A DNA stretch of 64,000 bases from Acridotheres tristis (GCA_037013685.1 CM072894.1:19276949-19340948); one strand, 5' to 3'; positions 13,753 to 24,349 are shown, numbered from the stretch's first letter. The notes: generated by a model from the letters alone, not told the origin. Numbers and translations: made by a program.

Positions 13753-14034
13753 GTGGTTGTGAATGCTCTTACTGGAGCAATCCCATCCATTATGAATGTA
13801 CTTCTGGTTTGTCTTACATTCTGGCTAATTTTCAGCATTATGGGAGTAAATTTGTTTGCTGGCAAGTTCTATCACTGTGTTAACACCACAAATGGTAAGA
13901 TGCTCACACCACAGCAAGTCACTAATAAAAGTATGTGTGAAGATATGAACAGGACTACTGGAGATGTTCGGTGGAAAAACGTGAAAGTAAACTTTGATAA
14001 TGTTGCAATTGGTTATCTTTCTCTGCTTCAAGTG
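13753..14034 (+). CDS. SCN9A: SCN9A exon: domain III S4-S5, S5 and extracellular pore loop
   Basis: 282 nt (94 codons). It encodes [20 protein letters not shown], the rest of IIIS5 ([20 protein letters not shown]) and the extracellular turret. The turret has three N-glycosylation sequons (NTT, NKS, NRT) and ends [20 protein letters not shown]. The turret CVNTTNG...QQVTNKS resembles Nav1.7 (CINTTDG...SQVPNRS) more than Nav1.1-1.3, which is one basis for the SCN9A call. Donor GTAAGT at 14035. Confidence 0.95.
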
Positions 14035-14865
14035 GTAAGTGCATAAATTTTCCAGCTTTTAGTTGCAGTATCATTTAAATCCATAATTTTCAACGTTATT
14101 TTAAAATAAATAAATGAGTATGGATTTGACTATATAATTTTGTTCTATGGAGCTAATTAATGTTTTTTCTTATGGTAGAAATGTGATACATTCTCTGGCC
14201 ATTTTTTAAGAGGAAGAATATCTCATATTTACCTGATGGATATAAAAGTTGTTTGGCACCCAACTGCTACCTTTTCAAGTGCTAGGGAAATACAGTATGT
14301 AGTTAAAATATCTGGTTAAAAACCTGCAACTAGGTTTCTTTTTCTTTTATTTTCTTTATCTGTTAAGGCATATTGACTAATATTTTTACCATGGTTGTCA
14401 GAGATACATTATATAGGACTTACCTGATCTTCAATCAAGAAGAGAATGCTAGATTTCTAGGCATGACCCTTTATTAGAGAAAGTGTGTGTAAACTGCCAG
14501 AATGGCTCACATACATTCATAATCGGGTTCATTTGACAAACTGCTTCTGGGAAATTATTACTCATAAGCAATTGGTAATTATTCTGTCTTTAAAAATTTC
14601 CATCTTGTAGTATTCAGTCGTTAGGATTGTGCTAGCAGGCTACCATCTGATTGCTTTGGGGGTAACAGTAGCTATTGCTAAACAGCACTGGGCAATTGCA
14701 TAAATTATCAGCTTAGAGAGTGGCACTGCTTTTAGCATTTGTAGTGTGTCTTGCACCTACAGTTCACCTGTGTAATGATTGCAGTAAACATATCATTCAC
14801 ACCTTTCATGCACTCAGTATCATAGCTCAGCAGAGTAAGTTTGATGAAGGCCCTCTAGAGGGACA

Positions 14866-15806
14866 AGGAATTGGTTGGATGGCTGTGTCAAAAGACTTGC
14901 AGTCAGTGGCTTAGCATCCAAGAGGAAACCAGTGCCAAGTGGTACTCTGAAGGATTTGCTCTATGACCAGTACTGTCTAATAGCTCCATCAGTGACAGGG
15001 ATGATGGAATTGAGTGCACCCTCAGCAGTTTGCAGATGACACCAAGCTGAGCTTTGTGATAACTTAGAGGGGATGCCAGCCTGAGGAACCTCAGCCGGCT
15101 GAAGCTTGAAGTCCATGAACCTTATGCAGTTCAAGGCCACGTGAAACCTCCTGCACCTGGTTCAGGGCAATCCTCAGTATCAATACAGACTGGAAAATGA
15201 ATGGATTGAGGTCAGCCCCACAGAGGTGGTCTTGGAGAAAGAATTTCGACACGAACTGGCAATGTGCACTTGCATGTGATTGCACAGGATTTGGCTGCAA
15301 GGTCAGTTGTATCCTGAGGTGGTGAAAAAGTATGGCCATCAGATAGAAAGGTGGTTCTCCCTATGCACTCCATTCTCATGAGACCTCACCAGAACAAGAC
15401 TCTTAGAGGTCCAGAGGACAGTCAAGAAAAAGATCAGAGGGCTGGAATAACTTTCCTTTGAAGAAAGGCTGAGAGAGTTGGGGTTATTCAGCTTGGAGAA
15501 CAGAAGGCTTCAGGGAGACCTTATGGTGTCCTTTCAATGTTATAAGAAAGACTGAGGGAAAATTTTCCTTGTCATTACAGGGCCTGTAGTGACAAGAGAA
15601 ATGGTTTTCAGCTGAAAGAAGATTTATATAAGGAAGTTTTTGGGTTTTTTTAAATGATAACTCAATGGGACATTCAGGTTGCACAGGATGGCCCATAATT
15701 GGAAATTTTTGATGTAGTGAAAGATATGCCTGCCCCTGGCAGAGGGTTTAAACTAGATAATTTCTAAAAGTCACTTCCAAGCCAAACCATTCTATTATTC
15801 TGTTAT
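14866..15806 (+). mobile_element. CR1 non-LTR retrotransposon, 5'-truncated, sense
   Basis: About 0.94 kb of CR1. It starts in the reverse-transcriptase C-terminal half; TTTGCAGATGACACCAAGCTG at 15029-15049 reads FADDTKL, the RT catalytic YxDD-type box. It runs through the CR1 3' UTR (GGCTGGAATAACTTTCC, GAAAGGCTGAGAGAGTTGGG, TTCAGCTTGGAGAA) to a 3' end of ATTCTATTATTCT, the CR1 terminal octamer repeat. The coding part is broken by stops and frame changes, so it is a dead copy. Severe 5' truncation is usual for CR1. Confidence 0.93.
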
Positions 15807-15989
15807 TTTCTTAAGATTTCTTGGGACTACTTATCTTTTAGAGTTTCGTCTAGGACTATTTCCGTATTCTATCTGAACAATGCTAATAGATGGTGGCTGA
15901 TTTCTTTTTTTTTTCCTGGAAAAGGCCTCCAGTTTTTTGGTAGTCAGTTGGAACTAAAAGCCTTATTATAACACCTTGAGGAAAACCAA

Positions 15990-16420
15990 GCAGTGTTTGG
16001 GAAGAGCTGGTGTTGGCAGCACGTGCTGCACTCAGGGCAGAGGAATGGTGCAGTTCAGAATGGTTCCATCAATAATGGATTACAGAGGAGCCAGAGAGCT
16101 GGGATGTGCAGGGAGGTCCTGGAGGAGAAGCAGTGGGTCCAGGCTGGGTGCTGGCTCTGGAGGGTGCACAGAGCTGTGTGTGGCCCTCCGTGGCCCCCAT
16201 GGACACCGTGGCACACACAAGGACAGACGGGCTACTGAGTCCCTGGGCAGCTTCACTCAGTCTCTTTTTGGAGCTCCTTGTTTCCAGTGGAGTGACCCAC
16301 ACCATCCCTGTGCAGGTGGACTGGCTGATCGTGTAGGTTCCCTGAATCCTGACATCAGGGACTTGGCTTCATTGGGATGCCAAATAGCACAGTGCCTTGC
16401 TTTCCTGTTAATGTACTGCT
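15990..16420. other. GC-richer intronic patch of unknown nature
   Basis: Clearly richer in G and C than the rest of the intron. Several overlapping frames stay open on both strands (for example 15976-16470 on +), but none has recognisable domains or codon bias. It may be an old unclassified repeat or a gene-conversion-affected segment. Confidence 0.35.
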
Positions 16421-16742
16421 TTACAGTTGGCAGCCAGCACATCACATTTCCCTGGGAGATAAATTGCTGACTCTCTGGTATGATGATATTGACTGCAACG
16501 CATCTCAAAAAGAGCTCATATGAATTTCCATGAAGATTGGAATATATTCAGTGTTTTTTAAGAATTGGGGGGAAATATTTATAGTCATGAACTTCCTGTG
16601 AATGCTTCACTTGTAATGCACGAGACTTTTAATATTCTCTTTATTTTTATGAACAGAAATACATTGCAGAAGACACTGTTTTATTTAGAATGTTACCAGA
16701 ACTGGAGCTTTGATAGAAAATATTAACAAATTTTGTTTTTAG

Positions 16743-16796
16743 GCAACATTTAAAGGATGGATGGAGATTATGTACGCTGCAGTTGATTCTACAGAA
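16743..16796 (+). CDS. SCN9A: SCN9A exon: domain III selectivity filter
   Basis: 54-nt micro-exon (18 codons): ATFKGWMEIMYAAVDSTE. The Lys of the DEKA selectivity ring is present (TFKGW). The outer positions read M-E, whereas human Nav1.7 has T-I and most other Nav paralogues have M-D. Acceptor TTTTTAG, donor GTGAGT. Confidence 0.96.
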
Positions 16797-17581
16797 GTGA
16801 GTGCAATGTAAAATCTACTGAGTAAAAATAAAATTTACTGAGGGAAAGCAAATCTTAAGATTGATGTAATGCTCCTTGAATGGCAGTTGAAATGAGCTAA
16901 AATATAAAAATTTAAATATAAAGCCCTGATGAATTTTCTACAATCTATGCCCAAAGAGTGGTTACACTTTTATCAAGTAAAAAAAAAATATATAGCTGTA
17001 AGCTACGTAAATTATTACTAATTTAGTAACTCTTCTGTAAAAATCCAAACTAATAAGATCTCGTATTATGTCTGAGATTATACAGATCAGGAAAATGGTT
17101 TTTCCTGTGTCTTCAAAAACAACCCATATAGTCAAGAGGCATCACTGCAAAAGCTAATCCAGAGCTGCAGACTCTGATCTCAAAATCATAATTTGTTACA
17201 TTTTGCCCATTCTTCTTTTGATCTTTATATTTGTTTGCATCTCTCCTCAATCCAGCTCTTGATTTGCATATGGTCTATAGGAACTGAGTTGCTTTTGAGA
17301 TTTGCAAATTTCTGTCAGATTTAGTAGAACCTACATGAAATGTCCAATTTCATCAAAGAGAGCAGACAGGGAAGGAATGGCAAGTCTGGCAATGTGTGCA
17401 ATTACAGAAACCTGTATTAAATAGATTTTCACATTCAAATATGAGGCAAGTGCAGTGTATGCTCCAAAAGGGTTGGGTTTACCCCCTGTCCATCTGGATG
17501 CAACTTCTTCTCCTGCTCGGGAATCTTTGTGTTGTCTTAACTGTTATTTGTGATGCTTTAATGTTTTTCTGTGTTGCATAG
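16797..17581 (+). other. Intron, 785 bp
   Basis: GT-AG, phase 0; donor GTGAGT, acceptor TTTCTGTGTTGCATAG. AT-rich with no recognisable element. Confidence 0.85.
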
Positions 17582-17719
17582 GCAGAGAAACAGCCCAAGT
17601 ATGAAGAGAACCTGTACATGTACCTTTACTTTGTGGCCTTTATCGTCTTTGGATCGTTTTTCACCCTAAACTTATTCATTGGTGTCATCATAGATAACTT
17701 CAACCAACAAAAAAAGAAG
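17582..17719 (+). CDS. SCN9A: SCN9A exon: domain III S6
   Basis: 138 nt (46 codons): [20 protein letters not shown], then the S6 helix [20 protein letters not shown] and QKKK. The KQPKYE start resembles Nav1.7 (DKQPKYE). The exon ends AAA AAG AAG and is followed directly by ATAAGTACC rather than a GT donor. The next exon joins in phase 0. Confidence 0.95.
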
Positions 17720-19396
17720 ATAAGTACCACATGTTTCATTTTCGTAATACTTCATTGTTATTGAGCATTCAGCAAATATATGCAAGGATAAATAATAGTG
17801 TCTGAAATTTCTCATAGTAATAGAGAAAAAGAAATCAGGTTTTAAGATTTTTGTTTGTTCAAAATAAATAACAGTCTTTTCTTTTTAAGGCATTTGAAGT
17901 AATTCAGACTTACACTGAGTGAGTGTTCTCCACATCCCTGTAACAGCCAGGAATATGTTGTCCATCAGAAAGTTATATCTTCGTTTTTCTTAAATTTATG
18001 GTGCTGTGACTAAGCAATGTGAAAGTGCAGGTGACTTAAGCAAATAAAAGGCAGGAAAGAAGAGAATATGCAATATTATAAATTTGAAAGAAGATAACAT
18101 ATAGCAGTATTGTGAAGGCCTCCATTACAGAGACTAATATAGACAAGTTGAATGCTGAAAATACTGCTCAGTGTTGTAAGATTAGAGAGGGTTGGGAAAG
18201 TGACCTATATTCTCCCTAGGGACAGTACACTGAGACAAGGATGGCTTGTTCACTCACGAGAGCCATTATATCAGTGAGACAGCAGCAGAAATCCACAACA
18301 CAATCCCACTTTCTTTTATGGTGGCTTTTTTTTTTAATTATTCACTGAGTGAAATCTTCCAACAGTCACAGCACATTTCCATCATAATTATCAAATCAAC
18401 TTCTTGTTTTTCTTCCAAAACTCTTACTCCCCAAGAAGTAAATTTTACTTGAATATTTGATTTATGAGGAGAGTTTGTTAAAGACAGTCTCTTTTGACTT
18501 ATAAATCTTCATGTCAGTATATAGCCACAGCTGAAAGTTAAACACACCTTCATTCAGACTTATCATTACTTTGTCTATTAGGATTGAGACAACATTTGAC
18601 AAATTCAGTGGATCAAAGTCACAGAATCACCCCTGACTCTGAAGTTCATTTCCAAATGCCACTGCTTTGATACCTTGCATACCTGAAATTTAATTACTAG
18701 CAAATGCTTGAAAGGAAAAAAACAAGATACTTGTCAGTATAAATTGTGTTTCTGATAAGAGTTTCCACATGTGTATTAAACCAGTCTAGAAATCCTTTTA
18801 TTCAGACAAGAAACCCCAGAGTAAACCCATGCTTCTGATGATCAGTGATGATCAATGTAGGGGCATGATCAAGCTTCATCTACACTGTTCATATATCATT
18901 TGAACTGAGATACCTATGCTCACATGGTAAAATCCATATCCTGAGAAGTAAAATCAGTAATTTCTTTCTCCTTGTGTGTTTTACCTGAAGGCATATCTGC
19001 TCACAGTGTATCTTTGAAGCTTTGAAGCTTTTTTATTTCTGCTAGATTGATTTACAATGTGGAGTTTATGATGCTAGATTTATATGTGTCTATGAAGTGT
19101 ATATTTTACAAGGTTTTTTTCAATTTTATTTATTTAACTGAATTAGGTATATATTTTTTTTTAAATAAGAAATAGATACAAGTTCTGGGGATTTTCTTTG
19201 TTCCTTAATTCCTTTCATTTTTCCTTCAAGATTCATCAGATATTTTAACACTCTGAAATAATGACTGTGTTTTGATTTTGGCAACAATGTATAACGATGA
19301 ATAAAGGTTTGTTAAAATCGTAATCTGCAATCCTGTGAATTAATGGATGTAAAGACTTGGCTGTAATCAGATTTGGGGTTTCTTTTATTAATTTAC
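17720..19396 (+). other. AT-AC intron (non-canonical ends) before the inactivation-gate exon
   Basis: The only junction that keeps the conserved protein ([11 protein letters not shown]) uses ATAAGTACC as donor and TTATTAATTTAC as acceptor. The donor is GTAAGT-like apart from the first base and differs from the U12 consensus ATATCCTT. It is therefore a class II AT-AC intron, the type reported at this position in SCN4A and SCN5A and spliced by the major spliceosome. 1677 bp, AT-rich, no repeats recognised. Confidence 0.9.
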
Positions 19397-19501
19397 CTTG
19401 GAGGTCAAGACATTTTCATGACAGAAGAACAAAAGAAATACTACAATGCAATGAAGAAGCTGGGATCCAAGAAACCACAAAAACCTATACCAAGACCAGT
19501 A
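19397..19501 (+). CDS. SCN9A: SCN9A exon: III-IV linker with IFM inactivation gate
   Basis: 105 nt (35 codons): [20 protein letters not shown], then [15 protein letters not shown]. It carries the IFM particle that plugs the channel after opening, plus the Tyr pair and the [11 protein letters not shown] docking segment. The first codon CTT gives Leu as in mammalian Nav1.7; Nav1.1-1.3 have Phe. Donor GTAAGA at 19502. Confidence 0.96.
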
Positions 19502-19906
19502 GTAAGAATAATGCTATTCTTATGTCATCTGTATTTGGGGAGAAATCGCAGCAGTACATTAATTATAACAAAATTTCTTATTTAACTCTAAAATGGTTTC
19601 AGCCTTATTCAAATTATCCCTTCATTCTGAATTGAAATATACATGTATCTGTTCTGCAGGAAAAATGTCTCATATTTTTTATGCCTAAAGAAGCAGAGAA
19701 TTAAGGAATGTGAAGAAATATAAGCTTGTTGGGTTTTGAGGGGAGAACTTTGAGCATATAAATTATAAAAACTAACAATAGTTTTCTTAGGTTTTTGAGC
19801 CTTTCGCTTAGTTATATATTTTGGGAGAGGAAGAATGAAATGGGAGGGAGGAAACAGATGTTTATTACATAAAAATACTATAACTTTTTCTTTTTTCTCC
19901 CCTCAG
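19502..19906 (+). other. Intron, 405 bp
   Basis: GT-AG, phase 0; strong pyrimidine-rich acceptor TTTTTTCTCCCCTCAG. Nothing else seen. Confidence 0.85.
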
Positions 19907-20177
19907 AACAAATTGCAAGGTCTGGTGTTTGATATTGTGACACAGCAAGTATTTGACATCGCTGTTATGGTTCTAATCTGTCTTAACATGGTCACAATGA
20001 TGATAGAAACAGATGACCAGAATGACCTGATGCAGAATATTTTATATTGGATTAACTTGGTCTTTGTTGTCATTTTCACTGGTGAATGTGTCTTCAAAAT
20101 ATTTTCACTCCGCTATTATTACTTCACCATTGGCTGGAATATTTTTGATTTTGTGGTTGTTATTCTTTCAATAATAG
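19907..20177 (+). CDS. SCN9A: SCN9A exon: domain IV S1-S3
   Basis: 271 nt, phase 0 to phase 1. It encodes [23 protein letters not shown]1 ([13 protein letters not shown]), the loop [13 protein letters not shown]2 ([20 protein letters not shown]) and IVS3 ([16 protein letters not shown]). The Tyr-Trp pair at the head of S2 and the S2 Glu / S3 Asp of the voltage-sensor site are present. The final G is split: one base here, two in the next exon. Donor GTAAGT at 20178. Confidence 0.96.
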
Positions 20178-20540
20178 GTAAGTAATTCTTACGTTCAAAA
20201 TGAAATATATGTGTATTTAATACTTTATCTCTGTCGAGTTGTGCAAATTAGAGGAGTTACCTAATTTTAATTTCTCTTGATTATTTAGGAAATGAAATGC
20301 GCACTTGAGAGTGTTAACTTTCTTATTAATTCTATATCAGTTGTAATAGTTCTAGATTTGGGGTTATTTTCTAAAAGTGCAGGGAAAAAATTCCAAAATT
20401 ATCCATAGCAGATAAAATATATCTCCAATTATATTTTACACTAATTCCGCTAGAGTTGGGGGGGAGATGTTGATACATTTTGTGGAAAATGTAATCTGTG
20501 TTAAAAACTTACTCTCTTAATTTATTTTGATCTTTCACAG
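20178..20540 (+). other. Intron, 363 bp
   Basis: GT-AG, phase 1; donor GTAAGT, acceptor TTGATCTTTCACAG. It contains a G-run (about 20458-20465) and otherwise nothing notable. Confidence 0.85.
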
Positions 20541-21724
20541 GTATGTTTCTAGCTGAGGTAATTGAAAAGTACTTTGTGTCCCCCACTTTGTTCAGAGTTG
20601 TACGGCTTGCCAGAATCGGTCGAATCCTGCGCCTCATTAAAGGCGCTAAGGGAATCCGCACTCTGCTTTTTGCTTTGATGATGTCTCTTCCTGCTTTGTT
20701 CAACATTGGGCTGCTGCTCTTCCTGGTCATGTTCATCTACGCCATATTTGGCATGTCCAACTTTGCCTATGTCAAGAGGGAAGATGGGATTGATGACATG
20801 TTCAACTTTGAAACGTTTGGCAACAGCATGATCTGCCTGTTTCAGATCACCACGTCCGCTGGCTGGAATAATTTGCTCAACCCAATTCTGAACAGTGGGG
20901 AGCCAGACTGTGACCCTAACAAGGCTCATCCGGGGAGCTCTGTGAAAGGTGACTGTGGCAACCCTTCTGTTGGGATTTTCTTCTTTGTCAGCTACATTAT
21001 CATATCCTTTCTGGTAGTGGTGAACATGTACATTGCTGTGATTTTGGAGAACTTCAGTGTTGCTACTGAAGAAAGCGCTGAACCCTTGGGCGAGGATGAC
21101 TTTGAGATGTTCTATGAGGTTTGGGAAAAATATGATCCTGATGCAACACAATTCATAGAATACAGCAAACTTTCTGATTTTGCAGCTTCTCTAGAGCCTC
21201 CTCTTAATATACCAAAACCTAACAAAGTCCAGCTTATTGCAATGGATCTACCTGTGGTGAGCGGTGACAGAATTCACTGCCTTGACATCTTGTTTGCTTT
21301 CACAAAGCGTGTATTGGGGGAAAGTGAGGAGATGGATGCCCTCAGAATACAGATGGAAGATCGATTTATGGCATCCAATCCCTCTAAAGCTTCCTATGAA
21401 CCAATTACAACTACATTGAAACGAAAACAGGAAGAACTTTCTGCCACTATTATTCAGCGTGCTTATAGACGTCATCTTCTAAGACAGTCAGTAAAGAAGC
21501 TTTCATTTATGTATCAGAAAGATGAGGGCGATCAGCTTATCAAAAAAGATATGGTTGTTGGTAAGCTGAATGAAAACTCATCTCCAGAGAAAATGGATAT
21601 GTCTGCATCCACCACAGCTCCACCTTCTTATGATAGTGTAACAAAACCAGAAAAAGAAAAATATGAAGATGACGAATCAGAAAAGGAAGACAAACGAAAA
21701 GATAGAAGAGGAAACAAAAAGTAA
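20541..21724 (+). CDS. SCN9A: SCN9A terminal exon: IVS3-S6 and C-terminal tail
   Basis: 1184 nt including the TAA stop at 21722-21724. Order: end of S3 ([16 protein letters not shown]); IVS4 with Arg/Lys at every third residue ([20 protein letters not shown]); S5; pore loop [14 protein letters not shown], where the Ala is the A of DEKA; S6 with the drug-site Phe and Tyr ([18 protein letters not shown]); an EF-hand-like region ([18 protein letters not shown]); the IQ motif [13 protein letters not shown], which binds calmodulin; and a tail with PPSYDSV, a PPxY site for Nedd4-type ligases. The tail ends in a Lys/Glu/Asp-rich stretch. The first half has many G/C-ending codons and residues of SCN1A/2A type ([15 protein letters not shown]). 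The GWNN sequence replaces the usual GWDG. The ATG at 20543 is internal. Confidence 0.97.
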
Positions 21725-22500
21725 AAGGCAGAGGTTGTCCATAATGAATGTTTGCAAGCTTGAAAATGCGATGTTTTTGTCAGTAGCACTCTTACTCGAG
21801 GATTATGCCAAAATTATAAGTTTTTACACATTTACCCACTGCTGCAGTCAGTGCCTGTCCAAGACAATGATCCTTCACTAGTGAACTCTTGGTCTGTAAC
21901 AGGGAAACAGACTTGCAGAGCAATAGTTTTGATTATTAGCTCTTACAAATTGAGAGGAGACACAAAATTTCTACTTGGACTACAGGAACCCTTAATGGGT
22001 CCTGATAAGCCTGTACTTTTGTGGAATAAGTATGTCCACTGTGTGCATTTCATCTCCTGTGTTCCATGTGTGTCAGTTCTTTTTCATAATCTTGTTTGCT
22101 TTAATAACATACTGCTTTATTAATTTTGCTGTGCTGAGAAAACAAAATCTAAATACTTTTTATTTAGGTAAACATTAAATAATACTCTTACATGCAGAGG
22201 AACACAAATGTCAGGAATGCGTAATTATGGCATCATGATATGAACATATTTATCTTCAAGCCACTTCTAAATGCAAAAAAAAACCCCAGGATTTCAGATT
22301 ATCAAACCTCAGGATGTAGCAGCAAACTATAAAAAAGCCAACAGAGTCCGGATAGAGAATTTGTCAGTAATTCAAACAAGGGAATAATTCTCACAGAAAA
22401 GAAGTTGGTAACTTAGTCTTTTAAGTTTAATATATTTATTTTTATTACCTTTTAGTAGTTCTTAATTTATTGTACAGTCAGTTTCAGATACAGTGGTTTA

Positions 22501-22506
22501 AATAAA
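22501..22506 (+). terminator. Candidate proximal poly(A) signal AATAAA
   Basis: AATAAA 0.78 kb after the stop. The downstream region is only mildly T/G-rich, so use is uncertain. Confidence 0.3.
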
Positions 22507-23181
22507 TGATTCTACATAGAACTCCTGTTTGGAAAATTGTGAAACTGTGAAACTATTTCAGAGTACAAGATAGCTCATAATTCCTGAAACATTCAAACAA
22601 TTCTTTTTACAGAAAAGCTACAAATGCCAAATTCTGCCTATGAGAAATGATACATTTTTTTTAAGTGGTATGTTTTGACCTTGTAGTATCATGAGTAGCT
22701 TCCATACTTTTTCCAAAGTCTGTTGCTATGCTTCTTACTTCTCGTGAGTGTATCTCACTTAGGAAAATAGTCAAAGCTATGAGTATAAGTTGAAAGCAGA
22801 ATATCTTAGGGGACAAATAGTACCTTAATATATACCTCAGATAAATTTCCCTACTTGGGAAGGATGGATTACAGAAACACAAAATACGTACACAAGAGAG
22901 TTGACACCCCCTTGGCAATTTAGTCAGGTTTACACTTTAATACGACCTTCTGTAGAGAGCTGGGATCACCATAAAGATGTACTGAAATCAGCTTTGTCCT
23001 GCACTGGGGTTTACATGAGCTTTTTTGCATCGAGGCTGACACTATACATGTAAGTAAAATACCCTCTGTTATTTAATCAGTTGTTTTACACAGTGGTACC
23101 TTTTTGAACAAAGAAACAATGACCTAATTACCGTATATGTGTCAAATATATACCCTAAGTTAAGGTAAGTTAGCTGAGTAA

Positions 23182-23209
23182 GTAAGCTAAGCTAAGTAAG
23201 TTAGCTTAC
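23182..23209 (+). repeat. Inverted repeat / hairpin in 3' UTR
   Basis: GTAAGCTAA (23182-23190) and TTAGCTTAC (23201-23209) are perfect reverse complements separated by 10 nt. They sit in a local run of TAAGT/AGCTAAG copies (about 23158-23209) that probably arose by slippage. Confidence 0.6.
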
Positions 23210-24081
23210 AACATTTCAATAGACATTATGATATATTCTGTGATACTTCAAATAATTGGAAGCTCTAACTGATGCATGCTTGCTGCTATTATCCTACAGC
23301 TGTTAAAGTTTAACATGGGAAGAAATGTGAGTGATAAAAAGAAAAACTGTTTGACAAGACCATCATTCCTCATACCAGTAAGCAATAGTTTGCTGCTATT
23401 AAAGATTTTATTTTGTGTGAGTGTTGTAATCAGCAAATGTGCAGTAAGCTACTGGACTGTAGAGGACAAATAGATGGCTTAAAATATGGGGCTAGAAGAA
23501 AATGATAATATATATTCTTTTTATTTTAAAAACAGTTTTATTTTATAACATTTTATACTTACTATAAGAAATTATGCATATTTTCCTGTTATTAATTTTT
23601 ATTGCTTTACTGTTCAGAAACCTAAGATACAATGTGTAATTGAAAATTTCTGCTAATTGCTTTAAACAGCTTTTAATAAGGAATAATTAAAAAACACATG
23701 GACAGTACAGGGCTTTTTTCTGATCCGTAGGTCTTTTTATGTGAAACAAGACAGAAGGCCTTTTTTTTATGTCTGTTGATTTTCAGGGTAATCTTAGTCA
23801 TGGGAACATTGTTTTTTCCCCAGACTTAATCTCACACTGTCTGCTTTGCTTATTGGTGCACACAACACTTTAAATATAATTTGCTATTCAAAAATCTTCC
23901 TTCATGAGGATAAGTAGTGAGCTTGTGCAATGGGCAGTGAAACACTTTGCATTTCCTTCAAAAGAACTAGAATATTGATGGGCTCCTGCTTTTATAGAAA
24001 TTATTGGCTCATAGTGTATTGATTAACTGCATGCAGGAAGTTGTTTTACCAAAAATAACTGCATTGCTAACAACCCAAAAG

Positions 24082-24087
24082 AATAAA
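24082..24087 (+). terminator. Candidate main poly(A) signal AATAAA
   Basis: AATAAA followed by TTTTAGTCTTTGTCTTTTGT at about 24110, a good T/GT-rich downstream element. This would give a 3' UTR of about 2.4 kb, a length typical of neuronal Nav transcripts. Confidence 0.5.
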
Positions 24088-24349
24088 GATAACCTTTTTA
24101 TGTAATTATTTTAGTCTTTGTCTTTTGTTGTATGAAGTTTATAAAGATTAACAAGTAATGGTTGGTAAAATTAAGGGTCAGCCACTTCAGCAGTGTGGTG
24201 GCTTAGACATCTAGATCACATGTTGCTTCATGATTTGAATCAGTATCAACTTGTCACCATCAAAATGAAATGAAATGCTGGTGTTCTCCTCTCCGGAGGA
24301 GTTTTTCTAGAATTCAGAAAAAAACCACATTTCAACTATGTGTCTTTTT

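Larger units (their letters stand above)
14035..16742 (+). other. Intron, 2.71 kb, with a CR1 insertion and a GC-rich patch
   Basis: GT-AG, phase 0; donor GTAAGT, acceptor TTTTGTTTTTAG. It contains a sense CR1 fragment (about 14866-15806) and an unassigned GC-richer segment (about 15990-16420). The remainder is AT-rich without recognisable content. Confidence 0.8.
21725..24110 (+). other. SCN9A: SCN9A 3' UTR (end uncertain, possibly to about 27.1 kb)
   Basis: AT-rich sequence without open frames after the stop, as expected for the long Nav 3' UTRs. Candidate poly(A) signals AATAAA lie at 22501, 24082, 25282 and 27115. The one at 24082 is followed within 25-50 nt by a T/GT-rich region and is my best guess. 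A stem-loop-forming repeat lies at 23182-23209. The end cannot be fixed without transcript data. Confidence 0.6.

Noticed and set aside
15976..16470. 164-codon + strand frame in the intron GC-rich patch
   Set aside because: Several frames on both strands are open in the same GC-rich patch, with no domain or codon signature; likely chance.
20549..21151. 200-codon open frame on the - strand
   Set aside because: It is the antisense shadow of the strongly conserved sodium-channel terminal exon; no family resemblance of its own.
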